From: Planctomycetota bacterium
Lineage (GTDB): Bacteria; Planctomycetota; Phycisphaerae; Phycisphaerales; SM1A02
DNA length: 64,000 nucleotides
Direction: 5' to 3'
NCBI GenBank assembly: GCA_021414025.1
Contig: JAIOPG010000007.1
Location: 366,008-430,007 of the forward strand
The translations under genes and the position numbers were made by a program. Positions within the stretch are counted from its first letter, which is position 1, and each line of letters opens with the position of its first letter. This document shows, piece by piece, positions 27,770 through 35,771 of this stretch. The notes beneath the pieces are model-generated. The model was not told the DNA's origin and searched no databases. It worked only from the letters and a program-made list of their open reading frames with translations.

Positions 27770-28807
27770 ATGGCATGGATTGAGAAACTCCTCGCGCTCG
27801 CCCGGAACACGCTGCTGGAATGCATCCGCCAGCCGGTCACGCTGGTCGCCTCGATCATCGGGTTTCTGCTGATCCTGCTCTCCATCCCCTTCAGCGCCTT
27901 CACCATGGAGGACGACCAGCGGATGTTCATCGACATCGGCCTCTCCACCATCTTCATCTGCGGCGTCGTGCTCTCCGCGTTCCTGGCCACCGGGGTGGTG
28001 AGCCGGGAGATCGAGAACAAGACGGTGCTGACGGTGGTGAGCAAGCCGGTGCCGCGGCCCATTTTCGTGCTCGGCAAATACCTGGGCGTGGCCGCGGTCC
28101 TGATGCTGGTCACGCTCTGGCTGGGGCTGATCTTCATGCTGACCGAACTGCACGGCACCATGCCCACGGTCGCCACCCCCTACCACCAGCCGGTGCTCAC
28201 CTTCGGCGTGGCCGCGGTCCTGCTGATGTTCGCCGCGGGAATCTGGTGCAATTTCCTTTACGACTGGAACTTTGGATCGACGATCATCGCCCTGGGCCTG
28301 CCGCTGCTGCTGCTGGCCTACGGGGTCAGCCTGATCTTCAAGCCGAATTGGGCCACCGCGGACATCGCCGCCACGTTCAAGCCGAACCTGTGGAAGGCGA
28401 TCGGCATGCTGATGATGGCGGAGCTGGTGCTGGGCGCGGTCGCCGTCGCCGTGAGCACGCGGCTGGGGCAGGTGCTGACCCTCGCGACGGTGCTGGCGAC
28501 CTTCCTGACCGGGCTCCTGAGCGACTGGCTCTTCGCGCGCAAACTGCAGCAGCTCTCCGACCTGATGTCGAAGCTGCCGCCGGCGGACCAGTCCTGGCAT
28601 GACGCGGTGCACCTGGAGTGGGGTCTCTACAAGGCGCTGCAGTCGGTGATCCCGAATTTTCAGATCTTCTGGCTCACCGACGCGCTGACTCAAAAGAAGC
28701 CGATCGGCCTGGAGTACATCGCGACGGCCGTGCCCTACGGCGTGATCCTGATCGCGATGGCGCTGGCCATGGGAACCTTCCTCTTCCAACGCCGCGAAGT
28801 CGGCTGA
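27770..28807 (+). CDS. Orphan ABC-2-type permease
   Basis: Starting at ATG 27770, with GAAGGA 7 nt upstream, the product is 345 residues; earlier in-frame codons lie antisense to the SPFH gene. About six membrane helices are visible (TLVASIIGFLLILLSIPF, TIFICGVVLSAFLATGVV, LGVAAVLMLVTLWLGLIF, VAAVLLMFAAGIWCNFLY, and others). The ABC-2 coupling stretch is VVSREIENKTVLTVVSKPVPRPIFVLGKY. No ATPase gene adjoins it. It diverges from the SPFH/ABC operon and could use that operon's ATPase. The substrate is unknown. Confidence 0.85.
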   Translation: MAWIEKLLALARNTLLECIRQPVTLVASIIGFLLILLSIPFSAFTMEDDQRMFIDIGLSTIFICGVVLSAFLATGVVSREIENKTVLTVVSKPVPRPIFVLGKYLGVAAVLMLVTLWLGLIFMLTELHGTMPTVATPYHQPVLTFGVAAVLLMFAAGIWCNFLYDWNFGSTIIALGLPLLLLAYGVSLIFKPNWATADIAATFKPNLWKAIGMLMMAELVLGAVAVAVSTRLGQVLTLATVLATFLTGLLSDWLFARKLQQLSDLMSKLPPADQSWHDAVHLEWGLYKALQSVIPNFQIFWLTDALTQKKPIGLEYIATAVPYGVILIAMALAMGTFLFQRREVG

Positions 28808-28828
28808 GTCAATTGCAATCTGCGGAAT

Positions 28829-29398
28829 TCAGGCTGGCCAGGTCGCAGTTTCCTCGCGCCGGCGCTTGGAGAGCAACAGGGCGCCGATGACGATGGGCGG
28901 CACGAACGCAAAGATTCCGATGCAGCCGAGCTGGGCGATGAAGATCCCCTTGAACATTTCGGGCGTCATCTGCGGGGCGGGCTGGGGGCTCTTCTCCATT
29001 TCCTTCATGTAGTTCCGCTTGATCAACTCCGTCATCTCCTCGCGCCCGCCGATTTCAACCGCCATCCACGCCACTCCCAGGACCAGGGAGAAAAGCACCC
29101 AGAGCTTGGTCAGCATGAATCCGCGGCGCTGACGCTTGCGGAGCAGCCAGCCGGCAGCCAGGCCCAGGGCCGTTCCCACGGCGCCCAGAATGGTGAGCAT
29201 CCGGATCGCCGCGATCATCCAGTCGGGCAGACCGAGGTACGTTTCGGTGGAGAGCGACTTGCCGGCGGTGAAACCATAAATCTCGAAACACACGCCCAGG
29301 CCGCACCAGGCCAGAAGGATCCAGCCGATCACGGCCGGCCACTTGGAGGCGGCGGGAGGAAGATAGGGATCGTCGACTTCGGAGAAGTTTTGCGTCAT
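28829..29398 (-). CDS. Small polytopic membrane protein, unknown function
   Basis: The 189-residue product (ATG 29398) has four hydrophobic segments: AVIGWILLAWCGLGVCFEIYG, IRMLTILGAVGTALGLAAGWLL, LWVLFSLVLGVAWMAVEIG and LGCIGIFAFVPPIVIGALLL. A short Met/Pro-rich loop between the third and fourth helices contains EEMTELIKRNYMKEME. I do not recognise the family. The gene is convergent with the orphan permease, separated by 21 bp. It has its own leaderless-type promoter. A 14-codon N-terminal extension (to 29440) is open but would lie upstream of that promoter. Confidence 0.72.
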   Translation of the reverse strand: MTQNFSEVDDPYLPPAASKWPAVIGWILLAWCGLGVCFEIYGFTAGKSLSTETYLGLPDWMIAAIRMLTILGAVGTALGLAAGWLLRKRQRRGFMLTKLWVLFSLVLGVAWMAVEIGGREEMTELIKRNYMKEMEKSPQPAPQMTPEMFKGIFIAQLGCIGIFAFVPPIVIGALLLSKRRREETATWPA

Positions 29399-29405
29399 GC
29401 GCGGG

Positions 29406-29411
29406 ATCATA
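29406..29411 (-). promoter_or_regulatory. -10 element (TATGAT) of the membrane-protein gene, leaderless type
   Basis: Minus-strand TATGAT lies 7 nt before the ATG at 29398; there is no Shine-Dalgarno sequence. Confidence 0.55.
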
Positions 29412-29470
29412 TCAATTCGGATCCGCGTCCACGGCGACAACTGCGGAAAGTGCTGAGGCCCGAAGGGGTC

Positions 29471-30667
29471 TCAGTTTTTTTTGCGCATCTCGGTCAGCTT
29501 CTGCTGATAGTCCTTCTTCAGGCGCTGGAACGCCTCCTTCACAATCGGCGCCTTGACCTTGGCCTTCTGGAAGCCGGCGAAGAGATCCTCGTATTTCTGG
29601 GCCTCTTCCGGAATCAGCGGGCCGCCGCCCTCGTAGCCCATGGCCACGGGCTCGCACTTCTCCCAGATCCGCTGCATCTCGTCGAGCAGCTTGATCCGGT
29701 TGGCAATCTGCACCGACTCGCCCTGGCTGGCGCCCTTGATCTGCCACTCGGTCAGCAATTTGGACGCGGCCTTCTTGGAGTCGGTCACAGTCTTCGCCCA
29801 CGAGTCCCCGACTTTCTTGCCCTCGGTGTTGATCACGTAGGAGTTCGGCTTGAGCTGCATGATCTTGAAGAGCTCCTCCTCGGTGTCGGCGGTGCCCTGC
29901 GAGAATCCGCAGTCCAGGGCCACGTCCTCGGTGAAGGTGAGGTTGTCCTTGTCATCGCTGAGCATGACTTCACCGCTGGCGTTGTCGAAGAAGGTGACCT
30001 TGCCGGTCTTGGGATCCTTGGTGTAGCTCACGACCAGCGGTGAATAGACCATGCAGCGTCCCACCTGCCGGTTGCGACCCGCGCCCTCGGAAACCTCGCC
30101 GACGCGCTCGATCCACGCCTCCAGCTCCTTGCCCTGGGCGCTCTTGTCGCCGGAGAACATGGTGATCGATCCCAGCGATCCGGTCTTCATGAAATAGATT
30201 TCGCGGCAGTGCATCGCGGTGTAGGCCGCGCCGGAGATGGCTTCCTCGATCCAGGCCACCACGCGGTGCTTGTCGCGCATGCGGGTCAGTGTCTCGGCGA
30301 TCTCGTCGCCCTCGGTCACCAGGCCGCCGCCGGAGTTGATCCGGATGATGATGATCTGACCGGGGCCGTACTTGTCGGCCTCCTTCTCGATCTTCTCCAT
30401 CTCATTGTGGCGCAGGCCCACGCCCACCATGCCGCCCAGCGGAAGGATGAAGACCTGGCGCCGCGTGTCGGTCTCGCCGACGCCGGGCTTGGCCGGGTCG
30501 TTCTTGGCGCTCTTCGCGGCCGTGTCCGAGGATTTCTGCGCGGGAGGCGCCGGAGTCTTGCCGGGCTGGACGCCGGCCGGAGTCGCGGGGGCCGCGGGCT
30601 TGGTCTGCGCGACCGCGGAGGTCGAGAGTGCGGCGAAGGCCACCACGAGGGAGAAGAACGATTTCAT
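29471..30667 (-). CDS. Secreted ClpP/crotonase-fold serine protease-like protein (NfeD N-terminal protease type)
   Basis: The 398-residue protein has a signal peptide (MKSFFSLVVAFAALSTSAVAQ), then a Pro/Ala/Lys linker (about 22-65) and a ClpP-like domain. IIIIRINSGGG (oxyanion strand, 105-115) and WIEEAISGAAYTA, with the likely nucleophile Ser145, match the NfeD/SppA pattern. Lys175 or Lys180 could be the base, and GRNRQVGRCMV fits the NfeD helix. Start ATG 30667 has AAGGA 9 nt upstream. An in-frame ATG at 30703 overlaps the upstream stop (ATGA) but would bury the signal peptide. It is paired with a degenerate paralogue upstream. Confidence 0.75.
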   Translation of the reverse strand: MKSFFSLVVAFAALSTSAVAQTKPAAPATPAGVQPGKTPAPPAQKSSDTAAKSAKNDPAKPGVGETDTRRQVFILPLGGMVGVGLRHNEMEKIEKEADKYGPGQIIIIRINSGGGLVTEGDEIAETLTRMRDKHRVVAWIEEAISGAAYTAMHCREIYFMKTGSLGSITMFSGDKSAQGKELEAWIERVGEVSEGAGRNRQVGRCMVYSPLVVSYTKDPKTGKVTFFDNASGEVMLSDDKDNLTFTEDVALDCGFSQGTADTEEELFKIMQLKPNSYVINTEGKKVGDSWAKTVTDSKKAASKLLTEWQIKGASQGESVQIANRIKLLDEMQRIWEKCEPVAMGYEGGGPLIPEEAQKYEDLFAGFQKAKVKAPIVKEAFQRLKKDYQQKLTEMRKKN

Positions 30668-30699
30668 GGGTCGAATTCCTTGTTCAAGAAACATTCGGG

Positions 30700-31815
30700 T
30701 CATCGCCGCAGGCCGCCGCTGCCGCCGCTGGTGTTGGACTTGCCCTTTTCCTTCAACTCGAGGATCAAGGTGTCCACCTTGTTCATGTCCACACCGCGCT
30801 CCAACTTCCAGCGGAACTCAACCGCGGGATACTTCTTCATCGTGTCGCGGACCTTCTCCAGCGACTGCCGCGCGGAGTTGATCTTCTTGGGGTCCTGCTG
30901 GTTCTTTTCATACTCGCCGAAGGACTCGATGGATTTGGTGTAGGCCTTGCGCCACTCGGCAATGTAGTCGCTGACGATCTTCACGCCGTCCTGGTTGCTC
31001 TTGCCAAGGGAATCATCCCATTCGCGGTAGCCCAGCAGGAACATGAGGTCTTCAACGCTGTCGGCGATGCCGTCGCAGAGCCCCAGGTCTTCGGCGGTTT
31101 TGGCATCGAAGTTGGCAACGGCCTTCTCGTCGCCGTCGACCAAGAAGGTGCCTTTGGTGTCGTCGCGCCAGATAAGGTTGCGTCCGTCCCACGAGACGCT
31201 TAGCGTCTTCTCGGGGCGCATCATGGCCAGGCCGAGTTCGGGGGGATAGCCGCCACGGCGCAGGAATCCGTTGGCGATGCCGGTCCAGGCCGCCAGGAAC
31301 TTGCGCACCACCTCGTGGTCGGGATGCCGCACGAACTCCATCACGCGGGCCATCCCCCACAACCGCGCGTTGCTGGACATATAGAGGTCGGGCCAGGCCA
31401 GGGCCAGCGCCGTGCTGAAGCCCACGGAGTCCTTCACCCACATCACCTGCGGAATGCCGCCCAGGTCGTCCTTGAGCAGGCTGACCATCTTGCGGGCGTC
31501 TTCGAAATCCATGCGGCCGCGCTCGGCGCGGTCGTCATCCTGCAGGTAGTCGCGACGGTTGACGTCGGCGCTTTCCAGTTGAAAGATGATCAGGTCCGGC
31601 TTCTTCTCCTTCACGTCCTTGGCGACCTTCTCATAGATGCTCAGGCGGATGTCGGTGCCGATCTGCCCATTGCCGTTGAGGCCCATGGGGATCACGTAAA
31701 TTTTCGGCGCCTTGGAGGGATCCTTCTGGTTGATCTGGAGGGGGGACGGGGCGTCCGCCGCGAAGGCGCTGACCGCCGCCAGAATCATTCCGATGAGAAT
31801 CGCTTGGTGCTTCAT
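30700..31815 (-). CDS. Degenerate paralogue of the ClpP/NfeD-fold protein (probable pseudo-protease)
   Basis: The 371-residue protein has a signal peptide (MKHQAILIGMILAAVSAFAADA). By eye it aligns with the downstream gene: KIYVIPMGLNGNG with QVFILPLGGMVGV, LIIFQLESADV with IIIIRINSGGG, and VMWVKDSVGFSTALA with VVAWIEEAISGAAYTA. The C-terminal half also aligns, at VSWDGRN...DGDEKAVANFDAKTAEDLGLCDGIA. In this alignment the nucleophile position holds Gly132 and the oxyanion Gly-Gly is lost, so it is unlikely to be a serine protease. A scaffolding or regulatory role for its neighbour is inference. The C-terminus ends with a Gly/Ser-rich tail. Confidence 0.75.
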   Translation of the reverse strand: MKHQAILIGMILAAVSAFAADAPSPLQINQKDPSKAPKIYVIPMGLNGNGQIGTDIRLSIYEKVAKDVKEKKPDLIIFQLESADVNRRDYLQDDDRAERGRMDFEDARKMVSLLKDDLGGIPQVMWVKDSVGFSTALALAWPDLYMSSNARLWGMARVMEFVRHPDHEVVRKFLAAWTGIANGFLRRGGYPPELGLAMMRPEKTLSVSWDGRNLIWRDDTKGTFLVDGDEKAVANFDAKTAEDLGLCDGIADSVEDLMFLLGYREWDDSLGKSNQDGVKIVSDYIAEWRKAYTKSIESFGEYEKNQQDPKKINSARQSLEKVRDTMKKYPAVEFRWKLERGVDMNKVDTLILELKEKGKSNTSGGSGGLRR

Positions 31816-31823
31816 GATCCCCG

Positions 31824-31829
31824 AGTATA
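31824..31829 (-). promoter_or_regulatory. -10 element (TATACT) of the protease-like gene pair, leaderless type
   Basis: Minus-strand TATACT is 8 nt before the ATG at 31815, inside the 18-nt gap after cca. It gives the pair a start point independent of the cca operon. Confidence 0.6.
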
Positions 31830-31833
31830 CGGA

Positions 31834-33060
31834 TCAAGGGCGGGAAAGTTGCCTGGCCAGATCGATCGCGGCCCTGGCGGAATCGATCCTTCCCTCGAGT
31901 TGCTCGTCGTAAACCGCGTCCAGGATGCGGCGGAATTCCGGACCCGCGCGCAGCCCCAGTTTGATCAGGTCATCCCCGGAAAGCAGTGGAATGGGCGAAA
32001 TCCCTTCCTTTTCAAGCATTTGGAAGTCGCGGCGAATTGCCGCGGCGGGCCCGGCGGCTTCGGTGGCGTAGACCTCAAGCGCGTCCGGAAAGGCGGGATT
32101 GGCGGCGGTTCTTTTTTGCAGGGCCTTGGTCAACCCGGGCCAGCCGGAAAGGGACGAGCGGATGGAGAGGGCGCCGGCCAGGGCGTCGCGCTCCTTGTTG
32201 GAGAGCACCAGGGCCTTGGTCCATTGCTCGACGCGCTCCTGCCAGGGCAGCGCCGACTCCCGGTCCAGAAGCCATGCCGCCAGGACCGCGGCCTGCCCTG
32301 CGTCCGCGGAAAGCGCCCTGACCCGCCGCAGCGGCGATTGCGGCGCCGCCTCCAGAAGCGTCGAGGGAGCGAGCCCGAGCGACTCGATCAGTTCGACCGC
32401 CGCCACACGGCTGGGATGCGAAAGCATGCGGCGCAGTTCCTGGCCGACGCGCTCGCGGCTCACACCGCGCAACTCGCGGGCGTGGGCCCGGATCGCGGCC
32501 TCGGTCTCCGGCTCGATGGTCAGCTGGTAGCGAGCCGCGAAGCGCGCCGCGCGAAGCAGCCGGAGACGGTCCTCGGAGAGTCGCGCGTCCGGATCGTTGA
32601 TGGCCCGCAGGGTCCGGGAGTCGATGTCGGCGCGGCCCTTCACATGGTCGACCACCTCGCCGCTCAGCGGATGCATGAAGAGCCCGTTGATGGTGAAGTC
32701 GCGGCGCATCGCGTCGGAGCGCTCGTCGCCGAGGGCGACCGCCTCGGGCCGGCGCCCGTCGAGGTAGCGGCCGTCGCTGCGGAAGCTGGCGACCTCGATG
32801 ACGCGGCCCTTGTGGTGGACCAGGATCACGCCGAAACTCTCCCCCACGCCTCGCGCCTTGGGGAAGATCCGCTGGATGTCCTCGGTGGTGGCGCTTGTGG
32901 CGATGTCGTAGTCGGCGGGCGAGAGCTTCAGCAGCTCGTCGCGAACGCAGCCGCCCGCGAAGTAGGCGATGTGTCCGGCGTCCAGGAATTTTTTGGCGAT
33001 CTCCTGGGCCGCCTGGCGGGCGCCGACGCTGGATTCGGATCGGTGTGACGCGTCAGCCAT
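31834..33060 (-). CDS. tRNA nucleotidyltransferase / poly(A) polymerase family protein
   Basis: The 408-residue class II nucleotidyltransferase has AYFAGGCVRDELL (about 32-44), then the metal-binding pair Asp50/Asp52 in DYDIATSA. The RRDFTINGLF motif and the head-to-neck RLLRAARFAARY follow. The C-terminal helical body lacks an HD motif that I can see. Members add or repair the 3' CCA of tRNAs, or poly(A) tails, and cannot be told apart with certainty; one CCA-adding activity is required because the window's tRNA lacks encoded CCA. It overlaps plsC by 8 nt and is the last gene of the TIM-barrel-cmk-plsC-cca operon. Confidence 0.88.
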   Translation of the reverse strand: MADASHRSESSVGARQAAQEIAKKFLDAGHIAYFAGGCVRDELLKLSPADYDIATSATTEDIQRIFPKARGVGESFGVILVHHKGRVIEVASFRSDGRYLDGRRPEAVALGDERSDAMRRDFTINGLFMHPLSGEVVDHVKGRADIDSRTLRAINDPDARLSEDRLRLLRAARFAARYQLTIEPETEAAIRAHARELRGVSRERVGQELRRMLSHPSRVAAVELIESLGLAPSTLLEAAPQSPLRRVRALSADAGQAAVLAAWLLDRESALPWQERVEQWTKALVLSNKERDALAGALSIRSSLSGWPGLTKALQKRTAANPAFPDALEVYATEAAGPAAAIRRDFQMLEKEGISPIPLLSGDDLIKLGLRAGPEFRRILDAVYDEQLEGRIDSARAAIDLARQLSRP

Positions 33061-33787
33061 GCGCGTCCATCGTAGAGACCGGCCGGTCGCCGGGTCCCGG
33101 GGCGGGAAAGCGCCCGCCCGTGGCGCGGCGGATCGACTCGCGCCGGTTCAGGCGCAGGCGGTCCACTTCGCGGCGCAACCGTTCGATGCCGCCGTCGGGC
33201 TCGCGGCTCAGCTCCTCGGGATCGATGGCCTCCCCCGCCTCCACTTCGAGGCGCCCGAAGCATCTCGGCAGCTTGCGCGTCTTGGGCCAGACATCGAAGC
33301 AGCCCTCGACCCCGACCGGCACCACCGGCACCTTGGCCCTGCGGATGAGCAGCGCCACGCCGCGCTGGAAAGGCGCGATCGCGCCATCGTCGCAGCGGCC
33401 CCCCTCGGGATAGATCAGCAGGCAGCGCCCCGCGGCGAGCTCCTTCAGCGCCGCCTTGATCGCGGCGGAGTCGGAGCGCTCCTTCAGCGGAATCGCATTG
33501 AAGGAGCGGATCAGGGCGCCGAACAAGCGGTTGTTGAAGAGATCGCTGCGCGCGATGTAGGCGGTCTGCCGGTCGAAGGCGATCGCGGCGTGCGGCACCG
33601 GATCCAGATAGGACTGATGGTTTCCCACCAGCAGCACGCCCCCCCGGCGCGGAATGTGGTGCGCGTTCACCACCTTCATGCGCCAGAAAATCCGCGCGAT
33701 CGTTCCGCAGAAGAGGGCGATGAAATCCCACCAGATCCCCTGCAGGAGCGAGCGACCGGGAACGCGGCGTGCGAAGTCGTGGAACAT
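33053..33787 (-). CDS. plsC: 1-acyl-sn-glycerol-3-phosphate acyltransferase (PlsC family)
   Basis: The 244-residue protein has the acyltransferase motif NHQSYLDP (His57, Asp62) and the second block IYPEGGRCDDGAIAPFQRGVALL (about 129-152), including the EGxR-type site. VPVVPVGVEG follows. A hydrophobic segment, IWWDFIALFCGTIARIFW (about 18-35), associates it with the inner membrane. It makes phosphatidic acid from lysophosphatidic acid. The start at 33787 overlaps the cmk stop by one base (TGATG), as in many cmk-plsC pairs. The longer open frame upstream is the shadow of cmk. Confidence 0.88.
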   Translation of the reverse strand: MFHDFARRVPGRSLLQGIWWDFIALFCGTIARIFWRMKVVNAHHIPRRGGVLLVGNHQSYLDPVPHAAIAFDRQTAYIARSDLFNNRLFGALIRSFNAIPLKERSDSAAIKAALKELAAGRCLLIYPEGGRCDDGAIAPFQRGVALLIRRAKVPVVPVGVEGCFDVWPKTRKLPRCFGRLEVEAGEAIDPEELSREPDGGIERLRREVDRLRLNRRESIRRATGGRFPAPGPGDRPVSTMDAHG

Positions 33788-34512
33788 CAATGGTGCGCCG
33801 GGGCGGAGGCCGCGGCGGCGAGGCGCGATCCGAGCCGCTCCCGCGCCAGTTGCTCGAGCTTGGACACGACCGCCTCCAGGTCGAGATGGCTGGTGTCCAC
33901 GCGGACGGCGCCGGTTGGAATCCGCAGCGGCCCCACCGCGCGGGTCGAGTCCACGTGGTCGCGGTGCTGGATCGCGCGAAGGATGCCCGCCTCGTCGGCG
34001 GCCTGGCCCGAGGACTTCAGTTGCGCGGCCCGCCGCTGCGCCCGCACGCGGGCGTCGGCCTCCAGATAAATGTGCAGCGGCGCGTCGGGGAAAACTTCCG
34101 AGCCCTGGTCGCGCCCCTCGGTGACCAGCCGCGGGTGGGCGGCGGCGATCTCGCGCTGGCGCCGCACCATCTCGCGGCGCACCTCGGCGCAGGCGGAGAC
34201 CGGCGAGACCGCCTCGGTGACCTCGGAGGAGCGGATCAGGGCGCTGACGTCGCGCCGCCCCAGCAGCAGCCGCGGCGGGCTCGACTTCCAGTCGAAGGCC
34301 AGCGTCGTCGACGCCAGCGCGGCGGCGATCGACTCGCCTTCGTCGATCGGGATCGACTCCTCGATCGCCAGAAGCGCCGCGGCGCGGTACATGGCGCCGG
34401 TGTCCAGGAACTCCAGGCCCAGGCGCAGCGCCAGCAGATGGGCGACGGAACTTTTCCCCGTGCCCGCGGGGCCGTCGATGGTGATGATCAGGGGCTGCGC
34501 CGGGGAACTCAT
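33787..34512 (-). CDS. cmk: Cytidylate kinase
   Basis: The 241-residue protein has the P-loop IDGPAGTGKSSVA (about 12-24), FLDTGAMYRAAAL, the CMP-binding region and VTEGRDQGSEVFPDA (usual form GRDxGTVVFPDA). The lid is rich in Arg (RAQRRAAQLKSSG). It phosphorylates CMP and dCMP with ATP. GRDQGSE in place of the more usual GRDIGTV is a small departure. ATG 34512 overlaps the preceding stop by 4 nt. Confidence 0.93.
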   Translation of the reverse strand: MSSPAQPLIITIDGPAGTGKSSVAHLLALRLGLEFLDTGAMYRAAALLAIEESIPIDEGESIAAALASTTLAFDWKSSPPRLLLGRRDVSALIRSSEVTEAVSPVSACAEVRREMVRRQREIAAAHPRLVTEGRDQGSEVFPDAPLHIYLEADARVRAQRRAAQLKSSGQAADEAGILRAIQHRDHVDSTRAVGPLRIPTGAVRVDTSHLDLEAVVSKLEQLARERLGSRLAAAASAPAHH

Positions 34513-35309
34513 GCGGGCTCCGCCGCCTCGATCGCCGCGGAGAGCATGTCGCGGGCCATCCCCAGGGGCTTGATCGGATCCCCCTTGCCCATGTACTCCA
34601 GCGAAAGCGAATTGACATAGCCGACCGCGCGGAGAATCTCCACGCACTCGTCCAGGCTCCAGTCGGCGTGCTCGCCCGTGGCGGAGAAGCCCTTCACGCT
34701 TGCGGTGATCGACTGGGCATAGGGCGCCAGCTTGCGCAGTTCCTGGCTGACGCCCCCGTGGGCCGCGGCGTGCTGGAAGGAGGGCATGCTGCCGATGCGG
34801 AAACTTCCCACCTTCTTCACCAGGTCGATCAAGGCCTTCCCCTCGCTCAAGAGCCCCGGCGCGCTCTGCAGCAGCAGGTTGATCTCGAAGCGGTCCATCT
34901 CGACCATCGCCAGCTTGAGCGTGCGGGCCACCGCCTGCACGCGCTCCGGAGTCGTGACCTCCAGGGGAGTGACGGCCAGACTCGAGCAGCCCAGCCGCGT
35001 GGCGGCGGCGGCCAATCGGCGCAATCGCTCGAGCACGACGGCCTGGTTCTCCGGGCTCCACAGATCCAGCGGCGGCGACTCGATCAGCACCAGGAATGGG
35101 CAGTGCGCCTTGTCGGAGAGATCGCAGAGCCGGGCGATGTCGCTGGGCGTGCGGCCCGCGAGCAGGTCCGACGGGATGTTGAGACCGCGCAGTCCCATTT
35201 CCTCGCTGACGAATGTTGGAAGTTCAAAGAGGTCAAGTGGCTTTTTCGCCCGCTTCATCAGCGGTCGGAGCGAGCCGACCGAAAGCGTCAAAACCATTTG
35301 GGCTGTCAT
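34509..35309 (-). CDS. TIM-barrel protein of the sugar phosphate isomerase/epimerase (AP-endonuclease 2) superfamily
   Basis: The 266-residue protein follows the eight-strand pattern of xylose-isomerase-like TIM barrels: FELPTFVSEEMGLRGLNIPSDLL, FLVLIESP, GCSSLAVTPLEV, RFEINLLLQSAPG, SITASVKGFSATGEHADWSLDE and NSLSLEYMGKGDPI. The metal ligands usual for the family (Glu, Asp, His, Glu) can be matched only in part. No substrate can be assigned. ATG 35309 is chosen; an upstream extension to 35345 is open but unlike the family's start. It heads the operon with cmk, plsC and cca, all overlapping. Confidence 0.72.
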   Translation of the reverse strand: MTAQMVLTLSVGSLRPLMKRAKKPLDLFELPTFVSEEMGLRGLNIPSDLLAGRTPSDIARLCDLSDKAHCPFLVLIESPPLDLWSPENQAVVLERLRRLAAAATRLGCSSLAVTPLEVTTPERVQAVARTLKLAMVEMDRFEINLLLQSAPGLLSEGKALIDLVKKVGSFRIGSMPSFQHAAAHGGVSQELRKLAPYAQSITASVKGFSATGEHADWSLDECVEILRAVGYVNSLSLEYMGKGDPIKPLGMARDMLSAAIEAAEPA

Positions 35310-35358
35310 CCGCGGGTCTCTCTTTCGATGGGTGCAGGATAGCAAGCCCCGGGGACAC

Positions 35359-35364
35359 TATGAT
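35359..35364 (+). promoter_or_regulatory. -10 element (TATGAT) of gcvH
   Basis: TATGAT lies 23 nt before the gcvH ATG, leaving room for the CCTGGAGAT ribosome-binding site. The -35 position holds no clear match. Confidence 0.5.
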
Positions 35365-35387
35365 CCCCCACCTCCCTGGAGATCACC

Positions 35388-35771
35388 ATGAAGAGTCCCG
35401 AACAGTGCCGCGTCTCCGAAAGTCATGAATGGTTCATTGCCCAGCAGGGCGAAGTCACGGTGGGCATCACCCAGTTCGCCGCCAACGAGCTCACCGATGT
35501 CACCTACGTCCAGACCAAGCCCGTCGGCACGGCGATCGCCGTAGGCGATGTGGTCGGCGAGGTCGAGAGCGTCAAGACCACCAGCGAGGTCTACTCCGCG
35601 GTGGCCGGAACCATTTCCGCGGTGAACGACGCCGCGGTCAAGGATCCCTCGCTGCTCAACAGCGACCCCTACGGCAAGGGCTGGCTCGTGAAACTGAAGG
35701 TGAGCGACGTGTCCCCGCTGTCCAAATTGATGGACGCGAAGACGTACGACTCCAAGCATGCCGTCCACTGA
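35388..35771 (+). CDS. gcvH: Glycine cleavage system H protein
   Basis: The 127-residue protein has the standard GcvH fold and length. The lipoylated lysine is Lys63 in EVESVKTTSEVYS. The flanking segments SHEWF, GITQFAANELTDVTYV and NSDPYGKGWLVKLK are all typical. It carries the aminomethyl intermediate between P and T proteins and may serve as a lipoyl donor. The other glycine-cleavage genes are not in the window. The stop overlaps the next ORF by 14 nt. Confidence 0.96.
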   Translation: MKSPEQCRVSESHEWFIAQQGEVTVGITQFAANELTDVTYVQTKPVGTAIAVGDVVGEVESVKTTSEVYSAVAGTISAVNDAAVKDPSLLNSDPYGKGWLVKLKVSDVSPLSKLMDAKTYDSKHAVH

